Source: Metabacillus bambusae (GTDB taxonomy: Bacteria; Bacillota; Bacilli; Bacillales; Bacillaceae). Taken from it: a stretch of DNA of 64,000 bases. Numbering within the stretch: the stretch's first letter is position 1; each line of letters starts with the position of its first letter. Positions 54,185-63,336 of this stretch are shown piece by piece. A model generated the notes under the pieces. It searched no databases, was not told the origin of the DNA, and saw only the letters and a program-made list of their open reading frames with translations. Position numbers and translations under genes: made by a program. The stretch spans positions 51,268 through 115,267 of the forward strand of contig NZ_JAGDEL010000024.1 of the NCBI RefSeq assembly GCF_017497975.1. Reading direction: 5' to 3'.

Positions 54185-55483
54185 ATGAAAATTTTTCGTA
54201 ATCGGAATTTCGTTAGATTATTTTATGCAGCTCTTTTCTCACAAATGGGGACCACAATAGGAAATATGGCATTTGCCTTTTATCTACTTGACCACTTTAG
54301 TCATCAACCTTCCTACGCAACATTGGCAGAGCTTATGTATTCATTGCCAACCATTTTAGTGTTTTTTATTGTGGGAGTTGTTGCAGATCGCTTTGATCGT
54401 AAAAAAGTTGCAGAAAACTGCGATTGGATTAGAGCAGCACTGACAATTGTTTTATTTGGTGCTTTGTTCTTAAACTCTGTTCCGCTTGTATTTCTTATTT
54501 TATTTTTACGTAGTGCTGTTACAAAATTCTTTTTCCCAGCAGAAAATAGTCTTGTCCAAGGGATTTTAAACAAAGAACAATACGCACAAGCTGCTGGTTT
54601 AAATCAAATGCTTTTTAGTATATTTATGGTTTTTGGTGTTGGAATCGGTGCAGCAATTTATAAAACGATTGGGATTCATGGAGCTGTAGCTGTAGATTTT
54701 GCAAGCTTCGTTATCTCCGGATTATTAATTCGTTCCTGTAAAATCCCTACATCTGCGAGACTTCCAAATGGGAAACTTGAATGGAAGGATATAAGCCTCA
54801 AATCGTCTCTAAGTGACTTTAAAGCTGGTATTGCATATATAATAAAAAACCGTTTGTTAGCCGTTTTAGTTTTCGGGTTTTTCATCTTCGGCATCGTTAA
54901 TGGTGCATTTGCAATTTTACCAATGTTTACAATGAAATATGAACTAACACCTGATAATTATGAATGGTATGCATCATTTTTTGCCATATCACTTGGATTG
55001 GGTTTATTAGCTGGTAGCGGAATTGGTACTCTTTTCGCTTCAAAATTCAAACCATACCAATTAATGGTGTTTCCGATATTTGTTACAAGCTTGCTCATTT
55101 TCTTTTTAGGGTTAACCAATAATGTATCAATCTTTTTAATTATTGTCTTCGTTATTGGTACGTGCCTAGGACCAATTAATATAGCAATTGGCGGATGGAT
55201 GCCAAAAATTGTCCATCCAAAGTTAATGGGAAGAGTAAGTGGTTGGATCGATCCTCTAATGATGCTAGCACAGTCAATTACATTAGGACTTATTGCATTT
55301 CTTTTCCCAAAAATAATTGTAACAATTGATTATTTGTATTATGGAATGGCAATCATCATTCTTTTAGTTTCACTCTTCTATGCATTTACGTTACCAAGAT
55401 TAAGCGATGCATTTGAAGCAAAAGAAAAAAGAATCCAACATAATCAAAGAACAAAACCTGGTCCAAATATTAATTCGATTTAA
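54185..55483 (+). CDS. ykuC: MFS transporter YkuC
   Basis: 432 residues (430 in B. subtilis), twelve membrane spans. Typical MFS motif VVGVVADRFDRKKVAENC in the first loop. Position after ykuD and before ykyB supports YkuC, a putative macrolide-like efflux protein. Start ATG with AAGGAG upstream. The leader region may carry a regulatory structure. Confidence 0.9.
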   Translation: MKIFRNRNFVRLFYAALFSQMGTTIGNMAFAFYLLDHFSHQPSYATLAELMYSLPTILVFFIVGVVADRFDRKKVAENCDWIRAALTIVLFGALFLNSVPLVFLILFLRSAVTKFFFPAENSLVQGILNKEQYAQAAGLNQMLFSIFMVFGVGIGAAIYKTIGIHGAVAVDFASFVISGLLIRSCKIPTSARLPNGKLEWKDISLKSSLSDFKAGIAYIIKNRLLAVLVFGFFIFGIVNGAFAILPMFTMKYELTPDNYEWYASFFAISLGLGLLAGSGIGTLFASKFKPYQLMVFPIFVTSLLIFFLGLTNNVSIFLIIVFVIGTCLGPINIAIGGWMPKIVHPKLMGRVSGWIDPLMMLAQSITLGLIAFLFPKIIVTIDYLYYGMAIIILLVSLFYAFTLPRLSDAFEAKEKRIQHNQRTKPGPNINSI

Positions 55484-55517
55484 AGAAGCTGAGGTCTTAC
55501 TATCAGCTTCTTTTTTT
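55484..55517 (+). terminator. Terminator after ykuC
   Basis: AGAAGCTGA / TCAGCTTCT with T7. Confidence 0.88.
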
Positions 55518-55734
55518 AATCACTAAATTCCCTCAACATTTACCGATATGGAATGCAAGTTCAAAAAGCACTTTCGATTATTGAAGTAGGAAAAGGAACA
55601 CAGTGGGTCGCTATTTTGTTCAGCTATTTATTGATTTTATGAACGAAAATAATAATAGGAATTTCCTATTAAATGACTATAAAGGAAGCAGATGAAGTAT
55701 CAATCGTAATTTTTTCAAACATCAGGATATTATT

Positions 55735-56035
55735 TAATTCTTGTACTGTAGATAACAATTTGACATCCAACTCCACACTATAAATCAGATGTGAAATTCA
55801 CACTCCTTATACCTAAATCACCATCGAACACTCGTGCTCAATGTGTTTCCTTTGTGCACATTAACAAGTGATGGCGACTGTTCAGGTCTGACAAGCAAGA
55901 CGAGCAGATGATTCTTGTGTTTTTTTCTTATACAGTTGATTGGCTTATGACTTGAAGAGCTAGGAGCCGCAGCTAGAGAGGAGTACTCTTTTTTATCTTT
56001 GCTAAACGGGCGCCCTTAGCTTTTGTTCTTATATA
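55735..56035. repeat. Composite of family C repeat copies, degraded (copy 4)
   Basis: Holds a minus-oriented tail (ACTCCA...GACATC with TGTAGATAA, a one-mismatch DnaA box, at 55747-55755), AAAATTCACACTCC-like filler, then a plus-oriented CTTATGACTTGAAGAGCTAGG and GGGCGCCCTTAGCTTTTGTTC. The stretch 55518-55734 has no gene that I can read. Confidence 0.6.
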
Positions 56036-56268
56036 TAGAAATAGAAAACACTTTGGGCATAATACATACATGTGTATGCCCTTTACAAATTAATATTAAT
56101 CCCTACTCATTTGATTTTCCCACTTAGAAGTAAAAATTAGATTGAAAATCAGATTTTAAAGATTTTTTACAATTCATGCCTAATTACTTGTTGCAATTTA
56201 CTATTCTCGAAGTATAATTTAAGTAAGAATGGCTCAAACTGAAAGTGTTCAAGAAAAGGAGAGAAACA

Positions 56269-56748
56269 ATGGACGATCATATTCGACTCGATCCTACAAA
56301 ACAACCAACAACCGAAAACCTCGCACGTGCTATTTATGTAGTTAACCGTCATGCAAAAACCGCACCAAATCCTAAATTTCTTTATGGATTAAAAAAGAAT
56401 GCCTTGATAAAACTTGTCCATGAAGGAAAAGCGAAAAAAGAAGGACTTCATTTTTCTAACAATCCAAAATATAGTAAGCAACAATCTGACGTATTAGTAT
56501 CAGCTGGAGAGTATTACTTTCATATGCCTCCTACAAAAGATGACTTCGATCAACTTCCACATTTAGGATCCTTGAATCAAACATATCGTAATCCCAAAAC
56601 ACATATGTCACTATCAAAGGCAAAAATCCTTTTACAAAATTATGTAGGAATGAAAGAAGACAAACAACCACCTAAATCATTCCAGTCTAAAAAAACACGT
56701 ACATACGAAAAACCAGTGTTCAAAAGACTTGGGGAAAGTTATAGGTAA
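56269..56748 (+). CDS. ykyB: YkyB family protein
   Basis: 159 residues from ATG 56269 (AAGGAG seven bases upstream). Core segments LARAIYVVNRHAKTAPNPKF, YSKQQSDVLVSAGEYYFHMP and HMSLSKAKILLQNYVG match YkyB of B. subtilis. Function unknown. Next to cheV in that species as well, though here repeats and an HD gene intervene. Confidence 0.9.
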   Translation: MDDHIRLDPTKQPTTENLARAIYVVNRHAKTAPNPKFLYGLKKNALIKLVHEGKAKKEGLHFSNNPKYSKQQSDVLVSAGEYYFHMPPTKDDFDQLPHLGSLNQTYRNPKTHMSLSKAKILLQNYVGMKEDKQPPKSFQSKKTRTYEKPVFKRLGESYR

Positions 56749-56751
56749 TAA

Positions 56752-56880
56752 TTAAAAGCGGAAGCATCCTTGATCAGGTCCCACAAGCATAAGACGCTTC
56801 ATAATAGAAGGCGTTCTTTGCCTTCAATTATAGAGTGACTTATGACTTGAGGACCTAGTCGCTAGAGCTAGACACGTAAA
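56752..56880 (+). repeat. Intergenic repeat, family C, copy 5
   Basis: AAAAGCGGAAGCATCCTTGA, inner hairpin (ATAATAGAAGGCGTTC / GCCTTCAATTATAG), CTTATGACTTGAGGACCTAG, CGCTAGAGCTAGAC. Confidence 0.78.
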
Positions 56881-56914
56881 CTAGTTCCCCATCATGATAC
56901 TTCTTATCCCTAAT

Positions 56915-57040
56915 AACCCCGGAAGCGACTTGTTCAGTCCTGTAAAGCATAAGAAGATCCTGAATAGAAGGTGTTCTTTACCTTCAATTCAGGATCTTCT
57001 TATGCTCGAAGTGCTAGGCGCTTGTGCTAGATATATTATT
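56915..57040 (+). repeat. Intergenic repeat, family C, copy 6
   Basis: CCGGAAGCGACTTGTTCAG, inner hairpin (AGATCCTGAATAGAAGG / CCTTCAATTCAGGATCT, long stem), GCTAGGCGCTTGTGCTAG. Adjacent to copy 5. Confidence 0.78.
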
Positions 57041-57068
57041 GAGTCCAACGATACATTAATACTAGTGA

Positions 57069-57617
57069 TCAAATGCCACCGAACAATTTTTCAATATTTC
57101 TTTTAACATCCATAAAATAACTTGGTACATTAGAATCTTCCAAACCATGATAAAGTGCCTCTAAAAGATTTTGATAATACCAAGCTTGCTTATCAAAGCC
57201 ACGATTAAAATAACTCCAAACGTTGTCACCATGAAGTCTATATTGTTTCAACAAATCAGAAGTGTTATCTAACTTATCTGCTGCAATCAATGCCTTTATT
57301 TCCAATGATGCTGTTTTCGCTTTTTCTATTGTTTCGGTTTTGCGATCTTCCCATTCTAACGATTTATTTTCTGAATTTGCTAAAACAAGCTCCACTACCT
57401 CGTTGCCAAATAAATTCGAAATTTGCAACTTTGTTACTTTCGTATCCTCAATAATATCATGCAAATAGCCTGCAGCTACTACTTTATTTGAAAAGCCTGA
57501 ATTGTATAATGTTAAAGCTACATTCTCAAGATGCGTAAAATATGGAGCTCCACTAATTTTCCGCAGTTGACCTTGGTGAGCCGTTTCAGCAAATTTTTTT
57601 GCTTTTGTAATGATCAT
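57069..57617 (-). CDS. HD-domain hydrolase, MESH1/SpoT-hydrolase-like
   Basis: 182 residues made of a single HD domain. Metal motifs: RKISGAPYFTHLENVA (His), AAGYLHDIIEDT (HDxxED), AADKLDNTSDL (Asp). Resembles the (p)ppGpp hydrolase half of RelA/SpoT without synthetase or regulatory parts. Could hydrolyse ppGpp or NADPH-like nucleotides; not proven. ATG with GGGGTG upstream. Sits between ykyB and cheV. Confidence 0.87.
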   Translation of the reverse strand: MIITKAKKFAETAHQGQLRKISGAPYFTHLENVALTLYNSGFSNKVVAAGYLHDIIEDTKVTKLQISNLFGNEVVELVLANSENKSLEWEDRKTETIEKAKTASLEIKALIAADKLDNTSDLLKQYRLHGDNVWSYFNRGFDKQAWYYQNLLEALYHGLEDSNVPSYFMDVKRNIEKLFGGI

Positions 57618-57630
57618 TCTTTCACCCCAG

Positions 57631-57668
57631 AAAAAGCCACAAGAACGATTATCCCAAGTGGCTTAAAA
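57631..57668 (-). terminator. Terminator after cheV
   Basis: AAGCCAC / GTGGCTT stem; T5 on the minus strand just before the HD gene. Confidence 0.72.
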
Positions 57669-57692
57669 AATTTTATTCATATGACGAATTCT

Positions 57693-58598
57693 CTATAAGA
57701 TTAATTCATCAATTTTAGATATGAGCTCACCTATTTCTGGTTTACTTATTTGTGCATTTGCCCCTACAACTTCACCTTTATGGCGCAAATCATTAGTTAT
57801 AAGAGATGAGAAAATGATAATAGGCAAAATAACTAACGATTGATCTTCTTTTATCCGTTTCGTAAGATGATGTCCATCCATTTGCGGCATTTCAATGTCT
57901 GTTATAACAAGCTGTACCTCATCTTCTATTGCTTTTCCTGATTCAATAATTGAAAGTAAATATGATAAAGCATCTTTACCATTCTCAAAGAACTCAATAT
58001 TTTGGAACCCTGCTTCGTTTAATGTCTCTTGTAACAACTTTCGTAATAATGGTGAATCTTCAGCAACGATGAGCTTTTTGACAGAGCGTTCTCTAGTCCC
58101 TAACTTTTTTACTTGCTCAACATTAATACTAGATTCAGGATTAATATCAACAACGATTTTCTCAAAGTCTAACATTAACACCATTTCATCATGGATTTTG
58201 ACTACACCTGTGATTTGACTCTCTAGGCCTTGATACATGCCTGATGGTTTTTCGATTTTATCCCATGAAATACGATGTATTTGTGTAACTGAATGAACAT
58301 GAAAAACAATCTTTGTTTTATTAAATTCAGTTATAATGAATTTATCATTTTTCGGATCATCACTTGGACTGTATCCAAGTGCGTTTGCAACATTTACAAC
58401 AGGTAAAATCTCTCCACGGATTTCAATTATTCCTTCTACATTAGGATGAGAATGAGGAATTTTAGTAATCTTAACAGGCTGGATGATTTCTTTTACTTTT
58501 ATTACATTGATCCCAAAATTATTTTTACCTATACTAAATTCTACGATTTCTAATTCATTTGTTCCACTTTCAAGTAAAATTCCTTTTTGTTGGACCAT
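57693..58598 (-). CDS. cheV: Chemotaxis coupling protein CheV
   Basis: 301 residues: CheW domain (about 15-150; IPHSHPNVEGIIEIRGEILP) plus response-regulator domain (about 175-300) with Asp180-181 (IVAEDS), phosphorylated Asp234 (VITDIEMPQMDG) and lysine in ISKPEIGE. It couples receptors to CheA and helps adaptation. ATG with GGAAGGAAG upstream. Confidence 0.95.
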   Translation of the reverse strand: MVQQKGILLESGTNELEIVEFSIGKNNFGINVIKVKEIIQPVKITKIPHSHPNVEGIIEIRGEILPVVNVANALGYSPSDDPKNDKFIITEFNKTKIVFHVHSVTQIHRISWDKIEKPSGMYQGLESQITGVVKIHDEMVLMLDFEKIVVDINPESSINVEQVKKLGTRERSVKKLIVAEDSPLLRKLLQETLNEAGFQNIEFFENGKDALSYLLSIIESGKAIEDEVQLVITDIEMPQMDGHHLTKRIKEDQSLVILPIIIFSSLITNDLRHKGEVVGANAQISKPEIGELISKIDELIL

Positions 58599-58768
58599 CT
58601 TTTTCTTCCTTCCATGTAATCAACTTTTGTACTGTTTATATCGGCTTATATTTTCGAAACTAAAGTATAATTTTAAAGTCGAGTGAGTTAAATAATAATT
58701 GATTTGCATGTCCACTCTAATAAACGAACATAACGCACTAAACATTTTATGTATAGTTTAATGAAAAT

Positions 58769-58793
58769 AAAGCTTGGAAACAAATCCAAGCTC
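58769..58793 (-). terminator. Terminator after DUF1906 gene
   Basis: AGCTTGGA / TCCAAGCT with TTATTTT on the minus strand. Confidence 0.78.
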
Positions 58794-58795
58794 CA

Positions 58796-59455
58796 TTAAT
58801 ACAAATAATTTAATACTCTTTCATCAGCAAGGTTTGTGTCAATTGGACATTTTTTTGCATCACGTCCATATTGCCATAACCATACATTTGCTTTACAGTT
58901 TGGCTTCGCTGGATTATATCTTGGTGCCTTTCGTTCTGAAGTGGCTCCAGTTTCAGGTTCTGCACTCCAAAGGATTCCTTGAACAGCAACTTCATTATTT
59001 TGTTGAACAGCCTGACAATAAGCTTGTGAAAAATCTCCCTTCACTGGATCATGATAAAAACCGGAACGATAGCCTGAAGGTAAAAGTGTTTCTACCCATC
59101 CTGTGATCCAAGCTGCATCTACTTTAAAAAAATGCTCAACATTAGCAAATAAAGCAATATTTTTTGGTAATCCTAATCTCCTAGCATGGTAAACTGCATT
59201 TCTTGCTGCTACTCTTGCCTCTTCATAACCTACAGCTTCCGTAATGACATTGTAAATTGGAAGTAACATAATACCTTTACTTCTTATAAAATTAATTTCT
59301 TCTTTAGTTAGCCCACTCGAAACATTTACTCTTTCAGTTAAATATCTTCCCCAAAATTTAGGTGAACCAAGTTGATTTTTCACACATTCATATAATTCTT
59401 GATCAACCGGATTACTCGAGTCAACTCCCCATACCTTTCGTGCCAGAGACCTCAC
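58796..59455 (-). CDS. DUF1906 (Rv2525c-like) glycoside-hydrolase-fold protein
   Basis: 219 residues. VWGVDSSNPVDQELYECVKN, FWGRYLTERVNVSSGLTKEE, LLPIYNVITEAVGYEEARV, WITGWVETLLPSGYRSGFYH and VWLWQYG are typical of the DUF1906 TIM-barrel family, thought to act on peptidoglycan or polysaccharide. No signal peptide seen. GTG start is weak (AAAGGGT only two bases upstream) so the true start may differ. In B. subtilis a related domain is in YkuG. Confidence 0.8.
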   Translation of the reverse strand: MRSLARKVWGVDSSNPVDQELYECVKNQLGSPKFWGRYLTERVNVSSGLTKEEINFIRSKGIMLLPIYNVITEAVGYEEARVAARNAVYHARRLGLPKNIALFANVEHFFKVDAAWITGWVETLLPSGYRSGFYHDPVKGDFSQAYCQAVQQNNEVAVQGILWSAEPETGATSERKAPRYNPAKPNCKANVWLWQYGRDAKKCPIDTNLADERVLNYLY

Positions 59456-59663
59456 ACCCTTTCTCTCTAAGCTCTACTCATATATATGAAATATAGGGTT
59501 GTCTCAAACATATTACGTTACAAAGTTTGATTAATTTTTCATTGATTTAGAAAAATATCAAAAAATTCTGTTAGGAACTTTTATCACCAAACTCTTTTCC
59601 GCTACTTTCTGCATGATAATAAAAAATTTATGCATGATAAAAAGAAACATATCTTAAAAATTT

Positions 59664-59801
59664 GGGTCTGTTAATCTTGGCTGTTGATTTCCACTCCAAG
59701 CGTTCGCTTTCAGCGGGCGGTCCATGAGCCACCCGCTGGAGTTTCACATATCCGTTCCAATCAACAAAATGCCTAAAACAACAGCGAGCTTTAACAGAGC
59801 C
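59664..59801 (+). repeat. Palindromic intergenic repeat, family B, copy 2
   Basis: Bounded by GGGTCTGTTAA and TTAACAGAGCC (terminal inverted repeats); inside, GTTGATTTCCACTCC...GTTCCAATCAAC and the stem CAGCGGGCGG / CCACCCGCTG. No gene in 59456-59663. Confidence 0.8.
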
Positions 59802-59844
59802 TTAAATTTAAAAGAAAAATAATGCATAAATGTGATTCTCTTGT

Positions 59845-59876
59845 TATAATCCTTTTTGTGAATCGTATGTACGATT
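59845..59876 (+). promoter_or_regulatory. Promoter -10 and palindromic site before NCS2 permease
   Basis: TATAAT (59845-59850) and, just downstream, AATCGTATGTACGATT (59861-59876), a perfect 6-bp inverted repeat that may be an operator. No purine riboswitch is visible. Confidence 0.4.
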
Positions 59877-59917
59877 ATACGGGATGGGCTGAGGGTTACA
59901 CTTAAGGAAGGTAAACA

Positions 59918-61204
59918 TTGGATAAATTTTTTCAACTAAAAGCCAACAAAACAACTATTAAAACAGAAATACTTGCAGGAACGGTTTCCTTTTTTACTAT
60001 TGTTTATATTGTCGTCGTTAATGCTTCAATTTTATCTGATGCAGGTATTCCGTTAGAAGCAGGAATAATCGCGACTGTGTTAACCTCAATTGCAGGCTGT
60101 TTTATCATGGGGTTCTATGGAAATACCCCGATTATCCTTGTACCTGGTATGGGAGTAAACGCATTATTTACCTATACGATCGTTTTAGGGATGGGTTTAT
60201 CTTGGCAAGAAGGTTTAGCTGTTGTTTTTATATCGGGTATATTATTTACTGTTATTGCATTTACAAAGCTAGCATCGATTATTTCAGAATCGATCCCCCA
60301 TTCCTTAAAAGAGGCCATTACAGTAGGTATTGGTTTATTTCTTACTTTTATAGGATTACAAAAGGGTGGAATTGTCGTTTTAAATAAAGAAACATACGTA
60401 TCATTAGGTGACTTTAGTGATCCATCAGTTATGTTAACGCTAGTTACGCTATTAATAACAATTGCGTTGTTTGCAAGGCAGATTCCTGGAAATTTCTTAA
60501 TAAGCATCCTGCTTGGTACACTTTTAGCTGGATTTAGTGGTCAGCTATCATTTGAATCTGCTACACGTCCAGAAAATGCCATACATGCTTATAAAGATGT
60601 AATTGCCGCCATGTCTTTCGAACGAATTGCTGATTTAACATTTTGGACAGCTACATTCTCATTAACAATGGTCATTGTTTTTGAGAATATCGGACTTGTG
60701 TTTGGTCAAGTTCATATGATTGATCGACCAAACACGTACAAACGTTCATTACAAGCCAATGCATTGTCAACAATTACATCTGGTTTATTTGGTTCAAGTC
60801 CAACTGTAAGTACCGTTGAAACAGCAGCAGGAATTACTGCTGGAGGACGTACAGGCTTAACCTCTGTTACAACTGGGGTTTTGTTTTTAAGTTCATTATT
60901 ATTTTTACCCTTTATCAAAGTCATACCTGATAGCGCTATTGCACCTATCTTACTCTTAATTGGAAGCCTAATGATTCAAAATATACAGCATATTGATTTA
61001 AATGACTTTAGTGAAAGCTTCCCTTCTTTTTTAATTATCGCGTTAATTCCATTCACATATAGTATTGTAGATGGAATGGCATTTGGATTTATTATGTATC
61101 CATTTTTAAAGGTTCTATTAAATAGAAGGAAAGAAGTAAAACCACCTCTTTATTTTATTGCAGGGTTATTTTTACTTAATTTCATCTTTCATGCTCTTCA
61201 TTAA
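59918..61204 (+). CDS. NCS2 purine permease (PbuG/PbuO type)
   Basis: 428 residues, about twelve to fourteen spans. Family traits TEILAGTVSFFTIVYIVVVN, NTPIILVPGMGVNALFTYTI and SGLFGSSPTVSTVETAAGI. Imports hypoxanthine, guanine or adenine by proton symport. TTG start at 59918 with AAGGAAGG six bases upstream. Exact purine specificity cannot be told. Confidence 0.92.
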   Translation: MDKFFQLKANKTTIKTEILAGTVSFFTIVYIVVVNASILSDAGIPLEAGIIATVLTSIAGCFIMGFYGNTPIILVPGMGVNALFTYTIVLGMGLSWQEGLAVVFISGILFTVIAFTKLASIISESIPHSLKEAITVGIGLFLTFIGLQKGGIVVLNKETYVSLGDFSDPSVMLTLVTLLITIALFARQIPGNFLISILLGTLLAGFSGQLSFESATRPENAIHAYKDVIAAMSFERIADLTFWTATFSLTMVIVFENIGLVFGQVHMIDRPNTYKRSLQANALSTITSGLFGSSPTVSTVETAAGITAGGRTGLTSVTTGVLFLSSLLFLPFIKVIPDSAIAPILLLIGSLMIQNIQHIDLNDFSESFPSFLIIALIPFTYSIVDGMAFGFIMYPFLKVLLNRRKEVKPPLYFIAGLFLLNFIFHALH

Positions 61205-61212
61205 TTTACTAA

Positions 61213-61252
61213 GGCAGACCAAAAATGGTCTGTCTTTAGTCATTTTTTTAAG
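61213..61252 (+). terminator. Terminator after NCS2 gene
   Basis: GGCAGACCA / TGGTCTGTC stem; T-rich tail to 61252. Confidence 0.78.
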
Positions 61253-61281
61253 GTTATTTATTTCCCATAGTTTCTTTAAAT

Positions 61282-61412
61282 AAGGCATTTTTCGCAAACT
61301 TTGTTGCTATATAACAAGTATTGGGAATGGTTGACTTTCTCTCCAATCAACCTAAAACGGGTTTTATTCAAGAAACTATTAAAAAACAACAATCTTTAAA
61401 AAAAGAGCCTTG
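61282..61412 (+). repeat. Palindromic intergenic repeat, family A, copy 3
   Basis: AAGGCATTTTTCGCAAAC ... CTCCAATCAACC ... AACAATCTTTAAAAAAAGAG, CCTT end. Internal bases of the palindrome are partly deleted. Confidence 0.78.
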
Positions 61413-61493
61413 AATAAAAACACTCGACTATTTACAGAATATATAGAGTGAAGATGTTTACTATAGAAGGTAACTGACATTGTGAGGTGTGTG

Positions 61494-61889
61494 ATGAAAA
61501 ATTTAGTGGTATTTATATTCCTATTAGCCTGTACTGCCTGTAATACAGTTAATAATGGTGAAGCATTAAATGAAGGCAATACTGAAGAAAAAGGCTTGCT
61601 ACAAACTGGTAATGACAAAATAAGAACGAACGATGACTTATTAGTTGAATCAAGAGAAGAATTTAATCTAGATAATGAACACGATCCATTACACCCAACA
61701 AAAGCCGAAGAGCTTGTAAGAGAAAAACTTGATTTGCAGGAAAATGAAGATCTGATTGTTCAATATGATCACTTAGAAAAAGGTAATTATATTATTCATG
61801 TTTATTCAGTTGATGGCTTACAAGAAAAAAGTGAAGCTTGGTATATGGTTGATTTAGAAACAAAGGTTGTAGAACCTCTTGAGCGTTAA
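61494..61889 (+). CDS. Small secreted lipoprotein, unknown function
   Basis: 131 residues from ATG 61494 (GAGGTG five bases upstream). Lipoprotein signal MKNLVVFIFLLACTACN, then an acidic linker and a C-terminal beta-rich domain (AEELVREKLDLQENEDLIVQ, NYIIHVYSVDGLQEKSEAWY). No family recognised. Strong terminator follows. Confidence 0.75.
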   Translation: MKNLVVFIFLLACTACNTVNNGEALNEGNTEEKGLLQTGNDKIRTNDDLLVESREEFNLDNEHDPLHPTKAEELVREKLDLQENEDLIVQYDHLEKGNYIIHVYSVDGLQEKSEAWYMVDLETKVVEPLER

Positions 61890-61891
61890 AA

Positions 61892-61937
61892 AGTGGATGA
61901 CTCAAAGTATAATCTTTGCGTCATCTTCTTTTTTTTT
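61892..61937 (+). terminator. Terminator after the lipoprotein gene
   Basis: GATGACTCAAAG / CTTTGCGTCATC stem with T8. Confidence 0.87.
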
Positions 61938-62103
61938 ACTTTAAAACAACTAGGTATATAATACTATTCGATAAAGCCATATAAAATAAGCGATTCAGGT
62001 AAATTCCCTTTGAAAATTTACACTAACTTAACAAATTAAATGTGAGCTATATAGTAAAATAGGAGTAAATCAAAGCCTGTAAAATAATAGGAGTCGTGAG
62101 TAT

Positions 62104-63102
62104 ATGTTAACCATAGGGGATATTTCAGAGAAGGTACCCGTTGTTTCTTTAACTACCAAAAGTGCTGAAGTGAACTTACTTTTTGAAGTTAATCCCGATC
62201 TCGAAGGAATACTTGTTGTTGAAGATGATAAACCTGCCGGATTGGTTATGAAATCGCAATTTTATCGTAAAATTTCAACAAAATATGGCTTTGATCTCTT
62301 TATGGGTAGGCCGATAAATCTTGTCATGGATACAAATCCATTGATCGTAGAATTCTTCGATCCAATCACATTAGTTAGTTCAAAAGCAATGGCCAGAAGC
62401 CAAAAAAATCTTTATGATTATGTTGTTGTCATACAAAATGAACGTTTACATGGAATTGTTAGCATTAAAAACTTACTTATTAAGCTAGCTGAAATCCAAG
62501 TAAACCAGGCTATGTATACAAATCCTTTATCAGGACTACCAGGTAATGTTCTAATCGAGGAAAAAATGCTTGAATACATACAAAATGGAACAAAGCCTTT
62601 TTCTCTCTTATATTTAGATCTAGATCATTTTAAGGAATACAATGATACATATGGTTTCAAAAAAGGCGATTTACTAATTAAAGAAGTTTCTAATCTTCTA
62701 AGTAAATATGTTCTGTTAAATAATCTTGAGGACTCCTTTGTTGGTCATATCGGGGGAGATGATTTTGTGGCTATTCTACCAAATCATAACTTTGAGCCAA
62801 CATGTCAAGCAATCATGCATGAATTTAGAAATCGTATAAAAGAGTACTATGATGACAATGATTGGAAAAATAAATATGTGTTTACAAAAGACCGTAATGG
62901 AAATTTTGGTAATATCCCTCTTGTGACTCTTTCTATAGCGGTTGTAACAAACGAACATCACACCTACAAATCGATCGATGAAATTAGTAAGATAGCTTCT
63001 GATGTCAAAAAACAATGTAAGTTATATGATGATAGTTGCTATATTCATTTTGAAAATAAGGATAGTAATTTAATCGAACAAACGAATTGTAGTTGTACAT
63101 AA
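62104..63102 (+). CDS. CBS-GGDEF protein with variant GGDDF motif
   Basis: 332 residues. N-terminal tandem CBS-like domain (about 1-130), then a GGDEF domain (about 140-310) with LYLDLDHFKEYNDTYGFKKG and GGDDF at 217-221 in place of GGDEF. The change at the catalytic Glu position suggests weak or lost diguanylate cyclase activity, perhaps a nucleotide-binding sensor. ATG with GGAGTCGTG upstream. Confidence 0.88.
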   Translation: MLTIGDISEKVPVVSLTTKSAEVNLLFEVNPDLEGILVVEDDKPAGLVMKSQFYRKISTKYGFDLFMGRPINLVMDTNPLIVEFFDPITLVSSKAMARSQKNLYDYVVVIQNERLHGIVSIKNLLIKLAEIQVNQAMYTNPLSGLPGNVLIEEKMLEYIQNGTKPFSLLYLDLDHFKEYNDTYGFKKGDLLIKEVSNLLSKYVLLNNLEDSFVGHIGGDDFVAILPNHNFEPTCQAIMHEFRNRIKEYYDDNDWKNKYVFTKDRNGNFGNIPLVTLSIAVVTNEHHTYKSIDEISKIASDVKKQCKLYDDSCYIHFENKDSNLIEQTNCSCT

Positions 63103-63336
63103 TTTATGCATTTTAGACAACTCAGTTATAACAAAAATCTATTTTGTCGGTAATCTTCTTTTTCAATTCATTCTAGCTGCCACCTGATCTCACAGTAACG
63201 ATATTTAATTCTAGGGTTAAGTAATAGCACAAACAGGATGTATACATAATCAACGTTCATAGATAGACGTTCACCTATTGCTTCCCCCCTGCATATCGTA
63301 ACCTTGAAGGTTCATGTGAGAGGAGAAAAATTTAGA

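Noticed and set aside
55518..55734. Possible decayed membrane-protein gene after ykuC
   Set aside because: A short hydrophobic frame is interrupted by stops and matches no family that I can name.
59821..59917. Purine riboswitch before the NCS2 permease
   Set aside because: The conserved purine-aptamer junction and loop sequences are not present; only a short palindrome near the -10 is seen.
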